Assembly (NCBI GenBank): GCA_963989245.1
Contig: OZ022340.1
Coordinates: 46,833,948-46,897,947, forward strand
Source: Nansenia antarctica
Taxonomy: Eukaryota; Chordata; Actinopteri; Argentiniformes; Microstomatidae
DNA: 64,000 nt
Direction of reading: 5' to 3'
This document shows positions 52,261 through 63,592 of this stretch, piece by piece; the first letter of the stretch is position 1; each line of letters starts with the position of its first letter. The notes beneath the pieces were generated by a model. The model saw nothing but the letters and a program-made list of their open reading frames with translations, was not told the origin of the DNA and ran no database searches. The translations under genes and the position numbers were made by a program.

Positions 52261-53690
52261 TAATACACATATTTAAACCTGATCTAACTTTTGATATAAA
52301 TGTCACGAGATGAAACGGGACCTAATAATAGGATGGGAAGTTCGCAGGCATGTTGATTAGACACAGCTGAAGTGGGTTAGCTGATGAGCGAACTAGTCAT
52401 GGGATTGGCTGTTGTACCCTTTAAAAAAAAAACTGGGTTTAGGTGAGAGAGTGAGAGGAGAGACAGGGGGAAAGGATTACGTGTGTTGATGTGAATGGAC
52501 TGTTGGTGATGTTCTCTTGGCGTGAACTGTGAGTGTGAGTGAGTGGCTAGTTTTAGTGCCACACTATTAACCAGTGTTACGACCCCATATGTGTTCTAGG
52601 GGATACAGGGTGTAACAATTAAATAAAACCGGGGGGACAAGAATCAGAGGAGAAGGGAAATAAAATAAACAAGTTTTATTGTACAAAGGTAACACAAACA
52701 GGTTTTCTGTGAAACTCTTAACTGAAAACTACTCTATAAAAAAGGAGATTGAATGAATCGACACTATTAATAATAAAGAATAAAGTAAATTAACAGGCCT
52801 TGTGGCAATCTAATCTAAGTAACCAATCAAATACAACTAAGACTAAACGATTATGAACCTAAGATTAATAAACACAAAGTACAGCTGTAACTAACAAAAG
52901 AAACCAACACAAAACAACTATAAAGTTGTTGTCTGGCCCACTGGCACCAACTGAGTGTCTCTCCCAGGCTTTTATCCTCCCTCTACCCTTGATTGAGGAT
53001 TGATTAGTGATGGCGAGATCAGTGGCGTACCGCAAAATCCCGAGGCCCACCCGCAAGGTGGCGGCGGGGGCCCTTTCGCAACGGAGGTTAACTCAAACCG
53101 ATGTTGCGGTACATTTATTTTAAGGCTGCATAATATAGCCTACAGCATAGACCGTTAGTTAACCCTAACCCTACTACAGCATGGATAGCTGTGGCCTGGA
53201 CAGCTATCAGCTACAGCGCGCCGCCCGTTTGTTCAGAATGACACTGTGTGTGTGACTGTGCGGACATATCCATACACAAACGGCAACAAGAACAGACCGA
53301 CAGGCTACACACCACCCCGAGTTAATTTGATAAATAGATTAATACATATCTCTAATAATATCAAATAATAGACCATTCTTTACTTAGAGATGACTCCATA
53401 GACCCTGACACTGGACTGCAGCTGTAATGTGTATTAAGATTATAATGTAGACTGTAGATTGTGTGGAGAATGAAGAAGGAGTCCTTGAAATGTTCTCAAA
53501 ACATTCACACGAGACGTTCACTTCAGAACCCCAACTCAAATGTAAAAGTGCTACAGACTTATTATTTTATACAGATTTATTTTGTTGATAAGATTCAATT
53601 CACACATGGATTATAACAGACTAAAAGTGGATTATAACAGACTAAAAGTGGATTATAATTATACTATTATAGTATAACACACTTTACATC
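52261..53690. other. non-coding with repeat edges
   Basis: A possible LTR edge at 52577-52616 (TGTTACGACCCC ... GGGTGTAACA) and a hAT-like start at 53017 (CAGTGGCGTACCGC) without a found partner. AT-rich otherwise. No coding exon seen. Confidence 0.4.
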
Positions 53691-53754
53691 TCTTCTTCTT
53701 CTTCTTCTCTGTGTTATCCTGGACTTCCTGTACCTCTGCCTCCTCTCCTCCCGT

Positions 53755-54192
53755 GTCCTCAGGGTTCTGGAATGTCCTCAGGGTTCTAGATCTCAGCTGC
53801 GTGTCCTCAGGGTTCTAGATCTCAGCTGCGTGTCCTCAGGGTTCTAGATCTCAGCTGCGTGTCCTCAGTTCTAGATCTCAGCTGCGTGTCCTCAGAGTTC
53901 TAGATCTCAGCTGCGTGTCCTCAGGGTTCTAGATCTCAGCTGCGTGTCCTGTCCTCAGAGTTCTAAATCTCAGCTGCGTGTCCTCAGGGTTCTAGATCTC
54001 AGCTGCGTGTCCTCAGAGTTCTAGATCTCAGCTGCGTGTCCTCAGAGTTCTAGATCTCAGCTGCGTGTCCTCAGGGTTCTAGATCTCAGCTGCGTGTCCT
54101 CAGAGTTCTAGATCTCAGCTGCGTGTCCTCAGAGTTCTAGATCTCAGCTGCGTGTCCTCAGAGTTCTAGATCTCAGCTGCGTGTCCTCAGGG
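53755..54192 (+). repeat. 29-bp minisatellite
   Basis: About 15 copies of GTTCTAGATCTCAGCTGCGT plus GTCCTCAGG/A. Some units are shortened. Each unit contains a BglII-like AGATCT. Confidence 0.95.
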
Positions 54193-54944
54193 GTCATCCA
54201 CCCGACCTGTTAGAACCACGCCTACGGAGCCGTACAATTGGTCCGAAAGCGTCAAAGAGCCAATCAACAGAACCCAGCGTCTCGTAACATGCAACACATC
54301 CATACAGTTCGAAGCCTATGGGGCACAGAAGCGCTAGGAATATCTTGGTGCTGGGACCTTACCACCTCTTCGCCGTCAACGGACCCCTTTCTCCCGCATA
54401 CGTCTTTACTGAAATGTGTGTGTGCGTGAAAGAGAGCAGAGGAAAGTGTGTGCGTGCGTGTGAGGGTGCATGTCTGGGACAAGTAAACATCTGGTAATAA
54501 CAACGACACCACGAAGGACAAATTGTGTAATACAGGTCAGCTGTACCAAGACCAAGGGCACTCTGCTCCAGCTCAAGGGCACCGGGGTGTAATACATAGT
54601 AGTAGCCAACGTCCTGTTCAAGACCAAGTTCGTGGACGGCGTGTCGGACGTCTCCAGGACGACCCAGATCCAGAGCGACTCCGACGTGCACTAAGCTAAC
54701 TAGCTAACACTGCTTATGTTAGCCTTGTACAAGTGTCAAGCTGAAAACAGCAAATCGCTAACTAGAGCATAGCTCTATGCAAATACAAGTGTGTGTATTT
54801 TTTCCGACGACCCAGATCCAGAGCGACTCCAACGTGCGTCCCAAGGCCTTCAAGGCCTTAACTAGCCAACACGGCTAATGCTAACGCTTACGTATTATTA
54901 ATGCGGTCTGTGCATCTTTATCACTTTGCACTGTAGTTGCCTCC
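54193..54944. other. coding-like debris, unassigned
   Basis: The + strand at 54530-54694 has short open stretches (KTKGTLLQLKGTG, resembling the end of a linker histone H1 globular domain; then VVANVLFKTKFVDGVSDVS), separated by a stop. ACGACCCAGATCCAGAGCGA recurs at 54658 and 54808. Too little for a call. Confidence 0.3.
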
Positions 54945-55455
54945 TCACTTGTAGTTGCCTCTGTAGCCGTCTTAAGAGGCAGGGGGGCGGCCGCCTGCGC
55001 TGGCGTGTGAGGCTGTTGAGAGGGAGGCTGGAGAAAAAATGATCAGAATTTATGATCTGTTTGAATAATTCATCCTGCAATGTGTTTTTTTCTTCTTCTT
55101 CGTCTCAAAACACATCTGAAGTCGTGGGGGAGAGTTCGGTGGATAGAAAGGTACTCACTGACGTTGTGAACATAGGCTGGTTGAGACGTGATGGACCGAG
55201 GGTGTGCCGCCTGGGACCAGACTCCCGAACCCAAGTCGGACCTGAAAGTCACACACACACCCATGGTTTTACAATGCGAAGCGAGCTCTATACGCTCTTC
55301 AATGTATCCTGGACATGAGATATTGACATATACAGTAAACAATGACTCTCAAGCCTCTCCTCGAGAAAAATAGATAGCATAGTAGCTATATAATGTATAG
55401 AAACTCTTTGGATTCTTACCGTTGTTGGTTGAATTCGGTGGTTGCTGAGTAAGGT
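54945..55455 (-). repeat. duplicated exon-bearing segment, copy 1
   Basis: Nearly identical to 59630-60220 (in the same orientation). On the minus strand it has possible exons: acceptor TTTTTCTCCAG with PPSQQPHTPAQ, and acceptor GTGACTTTCAG, then SDLGSGVWSQAAHPRSITSQ, then donor GTGAGTACC. The parent gene is not recognised. Its right edge is cut by a MITE at about 55447. Confidence 0.7.
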
Positions 55456-56468
55456 CTTTGCACACCAATGCGTGCGTTTTCGCATGCATATTTTTTAATC
55501 CGTCATCCGAAAAAAACGTTACGCACCGAGACCTTGCACACCGGTCCGTTGCGGAGTCCGTTGGCGTTTTTTTACGTTGCGAACTTCCGCAATATGCACT
55601 CTACATTCTAAATGCTTGATTTAGCAAAAGGTACAAACAACTGAGAGCAATATAACTAAAACCAAATGGTAGACCACATCAGTAGAATGTATTATCAGTA
55701 GAAAAGTACAATAAATCTTTATTTATTTTAATAAAGCGTGGTGTGCATCTCCTGCAGTGTGATATACGTCCTCTCCTTGACATTTTGTTGGCGGTGTGAG
55801 TTTACTTAGTTGTATATTTTGGATGAGGGTTGAAGAGCTTCTCTAAAACGCAGCTACTCCATGCGGTGTTCAGACACGCCCCCTTGATCCTGTTTATAAG
55901 TTCAATATTGAACTAGAAAAGCGACGTACTCACAGATCTGAGGAGGGATACATTTAAATTAAGACACAATTAAGATACATTTCATACAGTATAGATTTTA
56001 AAGACATAAATAACATCAAGTGATTGCATGCCCAGTCACTGTCCCAATCGTTACCACTATAGGTTGCAAATAACCCACTCACACTCAAGCCCTTAATATA
56101 AACCCATGGGATTTCCAGTTGGTCCGATTATTCAGTTCTTCATTATCAAAAGACCTCAAATGTGTCTCCTCAGGCTGCCTCTGTGCTGGATGACGTCCTA
56201 AGACGTAACATTAATCCAACTGTCCTAAAGTTCTAATTTGACGATGTGTCCCAGTCTATACCATGGCGGAGTGGTCAATAACAACTCTCAAAAGGCTTTT
56301 GACGGACGCGGAAAACGCAGAAAATCGAACCTGTTGCGTTTTTTTTTTTGACGGACGAATTATTACGGATTGGTGTGCAAGCGTGGTTGACACAACATGA
56401 GTTCTAATTTATTTTTTTAACGGACGTAAAAAACGCACGTAAAAAACGCATTGGTGTGCAAGGGCCTT
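55447..56468. mobile_element. ~1-kb MITE (TTGCACACCAATGCG ends)
   Basis: The left end reads AAGGTCTTTGCACACCAATG. The right end, in reverse complement, reads AAGGCCCTTGCACACCAATG. Both are followed by CG-TTTTTTACG repeats. It sits exactly where copy 2 (60215) continues uninterrupted. Flanking TAA/TTA suggests a Harbinger-like 3-bp site. No transposase. Confidence 0.75.
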
Positions 56469-56898
56469 AAGGCGACGCAGTCTGCGAACGCGATTAGATT
56501 TAATATTGACGAAGTTCAAGACGATCTTGTCTGAAGTTTGGATTCTGGTAGTGACGTAGGATCCCGCCGGTTGGAGACCCCGCCGGTTGGGCGACCACTA
56601 CCTTCCTGAACCCGTACAGGCTGTGGACGACAACACCACATCACATCTTAATATTATTACTACTACTATAAAAAATCTATATCAATTCAACACATTGGGG
56701 TTGAGTTCATTCAAAAAACACTTGTATTTATCATTGTTTTAAAATGTATGCATGCTGACAGAAATCTTATCTTAATATTATTACTACTACTTCATAAATC
56801 TAGATCAATTCAACACATTGGGGTTGAGTTCATTCAAAGTAGAGGAGGGATCGAGCTGTCAGTCAGAGGTGGAGAGTTACTAGTCTGTGACAGACAGG

Positions 56899-59307
56899 CA
56901 GGGGCGCCGCTAGAGATTCTGGGCCCCATGACAGAATATCATTTTGGGCCCCCCCACCTAAACCACCCATCAACCTAAACTTTGATGAACTATTGATGCA
57001 CTGCAAGCAATCCAATGATGGACATCTTTTGTAAATGTAATTTAAAATTACAGTTAATACAGGAATCAACAATTCAGCAAAGAAATCTCAACATTCTTTA
57101 ACTTATTAAATTAAGACATGAACAACACAAGGACAAAAGTATAATTAAATGAAGATTGGAACCCAATTATAAAAGTATAAATCACACAAAAAGTAAAAAA
57201 TATAATTTTAATGGGGTGGTATTGTGTCTAAATAAATGTAGATCTTGTAAAGATCAGTTGGCCATAAAACTGTCAGGATTAGATCAATGAAGAATTACAG
57301 CAGAGAGATATTTACTGACTCAGCATTGCTTGTTTCACACAAAGACAAACGTGTCTTATACAAGAGGGAGCAACACAGACATTATGCCAGCAAAATTGAA
57401 TGTGAAATGGGAAGATTTTTATTTTTACACTGCGGCAGTACTGTGGAATAGTATACCTGGAGAGCTAACAACTATATCTAGCCTAATGCACAACGATTCA
57501 AGATAGGAGTAAAGAGATCAAATCAAAGCTAAACACTGGGCCTTCTTAGTAGCAAAATCTTTAATAAGATCCTTGAAATCTAGTGATGAAGCCAACTTGC
57601 TGTGCTGCTGTCATTGTCCTTTGTTACTTCTTGCTCTTCTTCTTCTGCCTCTTTACCTCTTAATTTTTTTAATTGTATTTAATTTAGCCATTTAGCAGAC
57701 ACTTTTAATCCAAACAATTACGAATTACAGGGACATTCCCCCTGGAGTAACTGAAGGCTAAGTGCCTTACTCAAGGGCACACTAGTAGTGGTGTGGTTTC
57801 AGGCGGGATTTGAACTCGCAACCTTCCGATCACAAGTCCAACTCACTATCCACTACTAGACCACCACTACCCCACCACCTCTGCTCTCCTCTCTGGCTGC
57901 CTTGCTTGAAGAGGGCCCTGGCATGGAGTATCCATAGGTACATAATTCATAATATGTCCTATAATAGTATTAACATAATAATACATACATTACACCAGAT
58001 TAGCTAACTTAAATGTTATCTAGCTAGCTAACAATATTATTAAGATGCCAGTGGTCAATGTTATTGCAATTACTGGAAGAACTATTAACTAAATATGAAT
58101 ATTAGCTAAAGTTGTATTCAAAGCTTGCATGGTAATGCAGCATACATTAAAATATTCAAAATCGTAATGCTAACCCCAAAATCCTACTGCTCACCTCCTT
58201 CTCCTTCAACTGGGAGGTGGGTTGAGGGAAGGAGTCCTGATCCTGAAGCATCTGTGCATGACGTGATTAGCATGTAACATTATACTAGTTAGCTAGCTAG
58301 CTATAGCAAGAGTGCATAGCTGCTGGATACAAATTCACTGAGCTCTAATAACCTATATTTGGACCAAAATTGCACTCATCTCATACATTTAACTGAAATT
58401 ATACTGACAGTGCACTGTAAGTTAACTATACTTGAAGTTAATGTTAATTAGCTATCCGCTTGTTAAGTCTGACGTCAAAAGTGACGTTTAACTATTTCCG
58501 AGTCCAAACGAGAAATTCTCTGCACCAGAATACTTCTGAACTACAGCGGGAATGACAGTTTAATCGTTTTTTAGACTCGGATCTATTCATTCAACAAGGG
58601 ACACAGCACTTTCCCGTTTTCCCCATATTGTCAGGGTATTTGAGCCTCGGAAAAGCGCTATATAAATATCATTAATTATTATTATTATTTCTCCATTTCG
58701 AAGACAGCGCCTCAGCCAACGTTGGGACCCGGAAACACGTCACGACTTAACAAGCGGATAGCGAGCTAACTAGATCATCCACGCAGTGATTAGATCACTA
58801 AACCACTGTTTTTAGTGATTTTTTTACTTTTCTCTTTTGAGACCCTGACTTTGGCTTTGCCTTTCACGACATCGTCCACGCACGCACGCGTACATTTGAT
58901 GCATTTCCAATCTGGCTGTCCTCCATCTGTCCCACACACACGTACTACAGCAGGACATGTTGGTCATGGAAACCTTGTCAGAATGTTCGCGGTAACGTTC
59001 CTTTAGTCTAGCAGCTCGCGCGCGGTGGACTGAACCATGCAGTGAATAAATAGAGGGGTAAATAATAAGGCTTAATTTTGTTAAACATAGAGAAACAAAA
59101 CTCCAGTTTGTTTCTTTTGTAACTTTTTTTAATACATAGAATTATAATTTGAATTCGGCTACATTAACGTCCTTATGATGATAATAATAATAATAATATT
59201 ATTTATAAATATAATATATATTTTTTTTTTAAAGATTCTCATGGGCCCCTGTCAGTGCTGGGCCCTTAGAATCGTCCTAACTTACCACCCCCTTAGCGGC
59301 GCCCCTG
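56899..59307. mobile_element. hAT-type non-autonomous element, copy 2 (8-bp TSD)
   Basis: A 2,409-bp sibling of 20555-22637 with the same 14-bp inverted ends and the perfect duplication CAGACAGG (56891-56898 and 59308-59315). It differs mainly by a nested 302-bp THAP-type MITE (58456-58757) and a shorter poly(C) tract. It interrupts a minus-strand open frame that continues from 59602 to about 59310. Confidence 0.93.
58456..58757 (-). mobile_element. THAP-type MITE, copy 2
   Basis: 302 bp, ends CCGCTTGTTAAGTC and GACTTAACAAGCGG, flanked by AT. In the sibling hAT-type element the site is empty (GCTATAGCG), which proves the insertion and the 2-bp duplication. Confidence 0.85.
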
Positions 59308-59309
59308 CA

Positions 59310-59720
59310 GACAGGAAGCCCATATCCACGATCAGATCCTCCTCCCTCCTCTCCTCGGTACCGAGCCACCGCTGGTCAGTCCAGCTCTCACGTCGTCTCC
59401 TCCGTGCTGGCCCCAACTCTTCCTCTACCTTCCTCTTCCTCTCCTGTGACGCCAGGGTCTCTTCTGTTCTCTGGTTCTCAAGGTCTCTCTGTGTGCCCTG
59501 CTGTGGACACACTCTGCCCTGCCGATCAGAAGATCCCTGTAGTGGCACGCCCCTTGCCACCCTCGCATCCTCTGATACGGATCTGTCCCGAATGAGGGAC
59601 ATGGTGTGCCGGTGCCTCCAAAAGGTTGATGTAGTTGCCTCCTCTGTAGCCGTCTTAAGAGGCAGGGGGGCGGCCGCCTGCGCTGGCGTGTGAGGCTGTT
59701 GAGAGGGAGGCTGGAGAAAA
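59310..59720 (-). pseudogene. unrecognised host-like exon
   Basis: Minus strand: acceptor TTTTTTCTCCAG at about 59719, then open reading through PPSQQPHTPAQAAAPLPLKT, SLIRDRSVSEDARVARG and ERKRKVEEELGPARRRRRES to LIVDMGF. There the hAT-type element (TSD CAGACAGG) breaks in. It is Pro/Ala-rich then charged. The parent gene is unknown. Confidence 0.45.
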
Positions 59721-60220
59721 AATGATCAGAAGAAGTTATGATCAGTTTGAATAATTCATGCTGCAATGTGTTTTTTTCTTCTTCTTCGTCTCAAAACACA
59801 TCTGAAGTTGTGGGGGAGAGTTCGGTGGATAGAAAGGTACTCACTGAAGTTGTGAACATAGGCTGGTTGAGACGTGATGGACCGAGGGTGTGCCGCCTGG
59901 GACCATCGGTGGATAGAAAGGTACTCACTGAAGTTGTGAACATAGGCTGGTTGAGACGTGATGGACCGAGGGTGTGCCGCCTGGGACCAGACTCCCGAAC
60001 CCAAGTCGGACCTGAAAGTCACACACACACCCATGGTTTTACAATGCGAAGCGAGCTCTATACGCTCTTCAATGTATCCTGGACATGAGATACTGACATA
60101 TACAGTAAACAATGACTCAAGCCTCTCCTCGAGAAAAATAGATAGCATAGTAGCTATATAACGTATAGAAACTCTTTGGATTCTTACCGTTGTTGGTTGA
60201 ATTCGGTGGTTGCAGAGTAA
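59630..60220 (-). repeat. duplicated exon-bearing segment, copy 2
   Basis: Second copy of 54945-55455. It contains an extra 84-bp in-frame tandem duplication (59822-59905 and 59906-59989) covering the SQAAHPRSITSQPAYVHNF exon with its donor. It continues past 60215, where copy 1 is cut by a MITE. Confidence 0.8.
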
Positions 60221-60617
60221 TTCTATATTCATAAAAACCTTGGTGATTTGTGCTTCGATTATTATATTCTCCTCTGCCAGAATGGTCTCATGACTACTAC
60301 ATCTTGTCTGATAATATATATCGGGCAGATGCGGAGGTTGCAGCGGCTCTTCCTGAGGGAGGCCTGAGGCTGGCAGCGAGCCAGACGGTCGGGGTTTCAT
60401 CAGACCAGATCTTAACAACATGAAGTCTACAAGATAATTAATAATTACGGTTAGGGTTAGGTCCCTAACCGAGGTGTTGACGGACAACCTCTGATATGAT
60501 GTGTTTTCAGAAACTGTGGACTGACCAGAACTACGGTCATTTGAGATGTGGCGCCAAGCCAGAAATCATCAAAAAGTGAAAAAAAATGGAAAAATGAACG
60601 TCTGGTGGGGTGGGTAC

Positions 60618-60824
60618 CTGAGGCGGTTCTTGAGGGTGTTGACCTCGCGGTTCAGCCTCTCTCTGGCCTCCGTGGCGTCGTCCAGCTCCCGCTGTTGCTT
60701 CCTGCGGGAGGCGTTGGCCCGGGTGGACTCCTCCTCCGCCTCCTCCAGCTCCCTCTTGAACTTCTTCATATTCTTCAACTGCTGCACTGTGCTTCGGACG
60801 ATCTTATTGGCTGCCGCTTTGTCC
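60618..60824 (-). pseudogene. isolated non-muscle/smooth-muscle myosin heavy chain exon
   Basis: A 207-bp minus-strand exon with acceptor CTACTCACAG and donor GTACCC. It encodes coiled-coil rod residues FKRELEEAEEESTRANASRR, KQQRELDDATEARERLNREV and NTLKNRLR. This is the distal tail of class II non-muscle/smooth-muscle myosins (MYH9/10/11/14 share LEEAEEE..RANASRRK.QREL.DATE). No neighbouring myosin exon is in the window: upstream and downstream are unrelated fragments. The frame is open and splice sites are intact, so this copy came by DNA-level duplication rather than retroposition. Confidence 0.9.
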
Positions 60825-61274
60825 CTGTGAGTAGAGGACGAGGGGGGGGGGGAATTAGAGCACTGGCTAGAGAGGCCAGGGGCTGTCCACCGCAGTAAGG
60901 TACACAGTCCCACATCCCTACAGATTAGGGATTAAGGGCAGATGCTGTCTAAATTGTGGTGTAGTTGATGGGGAGAGATGCCTTATCATATACATTCCAG
61001 AAAATAAAGATATTATACATAGCACTCACGATTATCATCTCCCAAAAAAGTATAAAACATATATAGAAGCACATGTGTCTGAAGGAATAGAATAAAGTGC
61101 TTTCCATTTTTTTTCCTTTTAGGGAGGAATATGTAAACCACTCTTATACACGCACTAGCACACTCCTCATACTCTAGGTCCACACCACTCAATAAGAGAA
61201 AATCAAGCCATATATTATTTCACTGTACAGATATCCCCTCTGAAAAAGACTCATTAGGATGAAAGGTGATTATT

Positions 61275-61735
61275 ATAGTGGGACACATTTGAGGTTAAGT
61301 GAGTCAAACTGCTGCACAACTTTGGCAGGGGGTTTCAGCATGTCCCAGTTGAGGTCGCCTAGTAGGACGAGCTCAGACCTGGTGAAGGGCGCCAGAGCGC
61401 TGCTTAAGGCCTCTAGCGTGCATGCTGGTGCTGATGGTGGGCGATAGCAGCCTGCCACTGATAGTGAGAAGTTGTTGGACAGTTTGATGTTGAGGACCAG
61501 TAAATCAAACTGTTTGGGGATGGATTTAGCCAGGGCAATTGTGCATTGGAGATGTTGCTTGGCAAAGATAGCCACGCCTCCACCCCTTGACGACCGGTCC
61601 TGACGAAACAGGTTGTAGCCAGCTAGATCTAGCTCTGGGTAAGGGATGGACCTGCGCAGACAGGTCTCGGAAACTACCAAGAATTCGGGACTAGAGGTCT
61701 CTACCCAGACCTTAAGTTAGTCGATTTTTGGTATT
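61275..61735 (-). mobile_element. LINE endonuclease fragment, reversed
   Basis: Minus frame: VVSETCLRRSIPYPELDLAG, DRSSRGGGVAIFAKQHL, VAGCYRPPSAPA and SELVLLGDLNWDML, the APE endonuclease of a fish LINE, truncated at both ends. Confidence 0.85.
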
Positions 61736-62004
61736 AAGCTTCTTGCATTAATGTGCAAGAAGCCAAGGTGTATGTATGTGTATTATTTTGCATTATCATT
61801 TCTGGTTATTCAGTACCCAGTCTGGAGACTAGCTAGAATATGAGCTCCTACGTGGGTAACATCTCTTATAAGCCCAGGATACATGATAGCCTTTAGCTAG
61901 GCTAGTTGTTGTGCTAGGTTGACTGTGTTAACATCCGTGGGTATTATCTCTTCGGAGAAGACTAGACCCAGGTGTTACTACGGTACAAAAACCAAAGTCC
62001 CTCA

Positions 62005-62092
62005 GAAGTTTTCCTTGGCAACCCTCATCGTGGGCACGATGGTGTTCTGAGCCCACTCTGCCCCAAACTTCTCCACCAGCTTCATCAGGTTA
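62005..62092 (-). pseudogene. possible PPP2R1 (PP2A scaffold) exon fragment
   Basis: The minus strand reads LMKLVEKFGAEWAQNTIVP, close to the HEAT-repeat sequence L.KLVEKFG.EWA..TI.PKV of the PP2A A subunit. After IVP it diverges and stops. There is no convincing acceptor. A short match only, hence moderate confidence. Confidence 0.5.
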
Positions 62093-62268
62093 CAGTTTTA
62101 GAGTTAGAGTTTACACCAGGGCCAGAACTGTAGAGAAGGAAACACAGAAGGTTCACAATGACTCACATCAGCCCAGCATGTGTATTGTATTATATATATC
62201 GACTTGATGTTTACATTTAAGTTAATAATTGTATATCAGATCGATAGCCGTTGTGTCTCTCTTCACAG

Positions 62269-62363
62269 CGACATCACCTATCTCATATTATGCGTTTGTG
62301 ATCGATCCCAACTCGTTCTCGCGGACAGTGGAGAACATTTTCCATACGTCTTTTCTGATCAGG
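62269..62363 (+). pseudogene. nsmce4a: isolated NSMCE4A-like exon
   Basis: A 95-bp exon on the + strand between acceptor TCTCTTCACAG and donor GTGAGT. It encodes YYAFVIDPNSFSRTVENIFH followed by TSFLIR. This is the signature of the SMC5/6 complex kleisin NSMCE4A (F.FV.DP.SF..TVENIF..SF.IRDG). No other exon of that gene is nearby, and adjacent exons belong to other genes on the opposite strand. Confidence 0.8.
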
Positions 62364-62710
62364 GTGAGTGGCTTATGTTTGATAGGTATAGTTATCAATC
62401 GATGGGGGGGGGCAACCACCACTGCAGCACTGCTACTCATTTTATGAGATGCAGATAGTACTGTATAAACATAGGGAGATACAACTTTAAGATTCCTACA
62501 TTTACTATTACATAGCCAATGGAAGAATTATTGTATTCCTATATTTTCACGTTCACCCAAACTTCTCCTGACCCAGTTACCTCAGCTGGTCTGCTTAGAC
62601 CCCTGCTGCCCCTACTACAGCAGGTTGTGTAGAAACCTCCTCAGATGACCCCTGTTGACCCCGTCTGTCTCAGTAACGATTCTCATCGGGGAGGCTGTGA
62701 TGTCACATGG

Positions 62711-62863
62711 TCACATGGTCAGCACCATCTTCCCAGAAGCCCCGGGGCTGTTGATGATGTCATGGTGGGCCTTGGCCGCCTGGTCCAATGGGTACTGCCG
62801 ACCCACGACCGGCTTCAGCCAATCAGCTTCCATCCCTACAGACAACGCTGCCACACACTCCGC
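62711..62863 (-). pseudogene. cryz: isolated last exon of CRYZ (zeta-crystallin/quinone oxidoreductase)
   Basis: Minus strand: acceptor CTCTGTCATCAG preceded by a long C-tract. There are then 50 codons and a stop: ECVAALSVGMEADWLKPVVG, RQYPLDQAAKAHHDIINSPG and ASGKMVLTM. It matches the CRYZ C-terminus (WLKPV.GSQYPLEK.A.AHE.IIHGSGA.GKM.L). CRYZ is an NADPH:quinone reductase. The preceding exons are not in the window; 300 bp further on lies Gypsy integrase. Confidence 0.85.
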
Positions 62864-63039
62864 CTGATGACAGAGGGGGGGGGGGGGGGGGAGATGACAG
62901 AGTTAGCTTGTGAACCCAGTTACGGGGACTGTTGTAGCTCCATTCAGTAACTCTTACTTACTCCAAGATTCCTCATGAACATTTCATGTGAGGTGTCTTA
63001 TGAGGGCCCTTATGAGGGCTTTTCCAGCTGACATTATGA

Positions 63040-63430
63040 GGATAACATGGCAAAGCCCTCCATGTTCCTTCCTCTCTCTCTCTCGTACATGTACAACACC
63101 CACCCTACACATCAGTCTCTGAGCTGGGCTTGTATCTAGCCCTTGAGATGGAGTGTTGCGGTGATCCAACATTGCCAGGTATGGGTCCTCCCCTGCCACC
63201 TTGGCTTTCATCATGAGTCTCTTTGCCGTTTTGACCGCCGACTCGGCTTTCCCGTTGCTTTGAGGGTAGCCAGGGGATGACGTCCGGTGTTGAAATCCCC
63301 ACAGCTGACTGAACCTATCGAACTCATGGGAAGAGTACTGTGGCCCATTATCTGAAACCACGACATCCGGGATCCCTTGACGAGCAAAGTGAGCCTTCAG
63401 CTTTCTTATCACTGTACTCGATTTTGTGTC
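63040..63430 (-). mobile_element. Ty3/Gypsy integrase core fragment
   Basis: Minus strand: LKAHFARQGIPDVVVSDNGP, FDRFSQLWGFQHRTSSPGYP, QSNGKAESAVKTAKRLMMKA and LDHRNTPSQGLDTSPAQRLM. It carries the second Asp (SDNGPQ) and Glu (NGKAE) of the integrase DDE core. The upstream part is replaced by a lap3-like exon. Confidence 0.9.
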
Positions 63431-63592
63431 TTTGCTGCCATGTAGTTGTGTGGTCACTGGTCTTGTTCTTGGTCTTGAGGTCGTCGTACTCAAACAGCTC
63501 CAGAACAGCGCCCTCTGCTGCCGACTGGGCGTCACCACAGCCGTCCACTTCCACATGGCTCACCTCATGGGCCTGTTGCAGCCTGCAGCCCG
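63430..63592 (-). pseudogene. lap3: LAP3-like exon fused to Gypsy integrase
   Basis: Minus strand: acceptor TTTGGCGTAGCAG at 63593, then AGCRLQQAHEVSHVEVDGCG, DAQSAAEGAVLELFEYDDLK and TKNKT. It resembles cytosolic leucine aminopeptidase LAP3 (VEVD.CGDAQAAAEGAVLGLYEYDDLK). An extra base after KNKT shifts the frame to VTTQLHGSKD, the expected continuation. Without an intron the sequence then becomes Gypsy integrase. Only this exon is present. Confidence 0.75.

Noticed and set aside
52577..52616. A complete LTR element
   Set aside because: Only LTR-like edges are seen over 40 bp, with no internal domain or second LTR.
53755..54192. Regular direct repeats resembling a CRISPR array
   Set aside because: Units are contiguous without unique spacers, and the context is a vertebrate genome.
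60569..60913. The whole 114-codon minus frame as a myosin gene
   Set aside because: Only 60618-60824 between splice sites is myosin-like. The flanks are intron.
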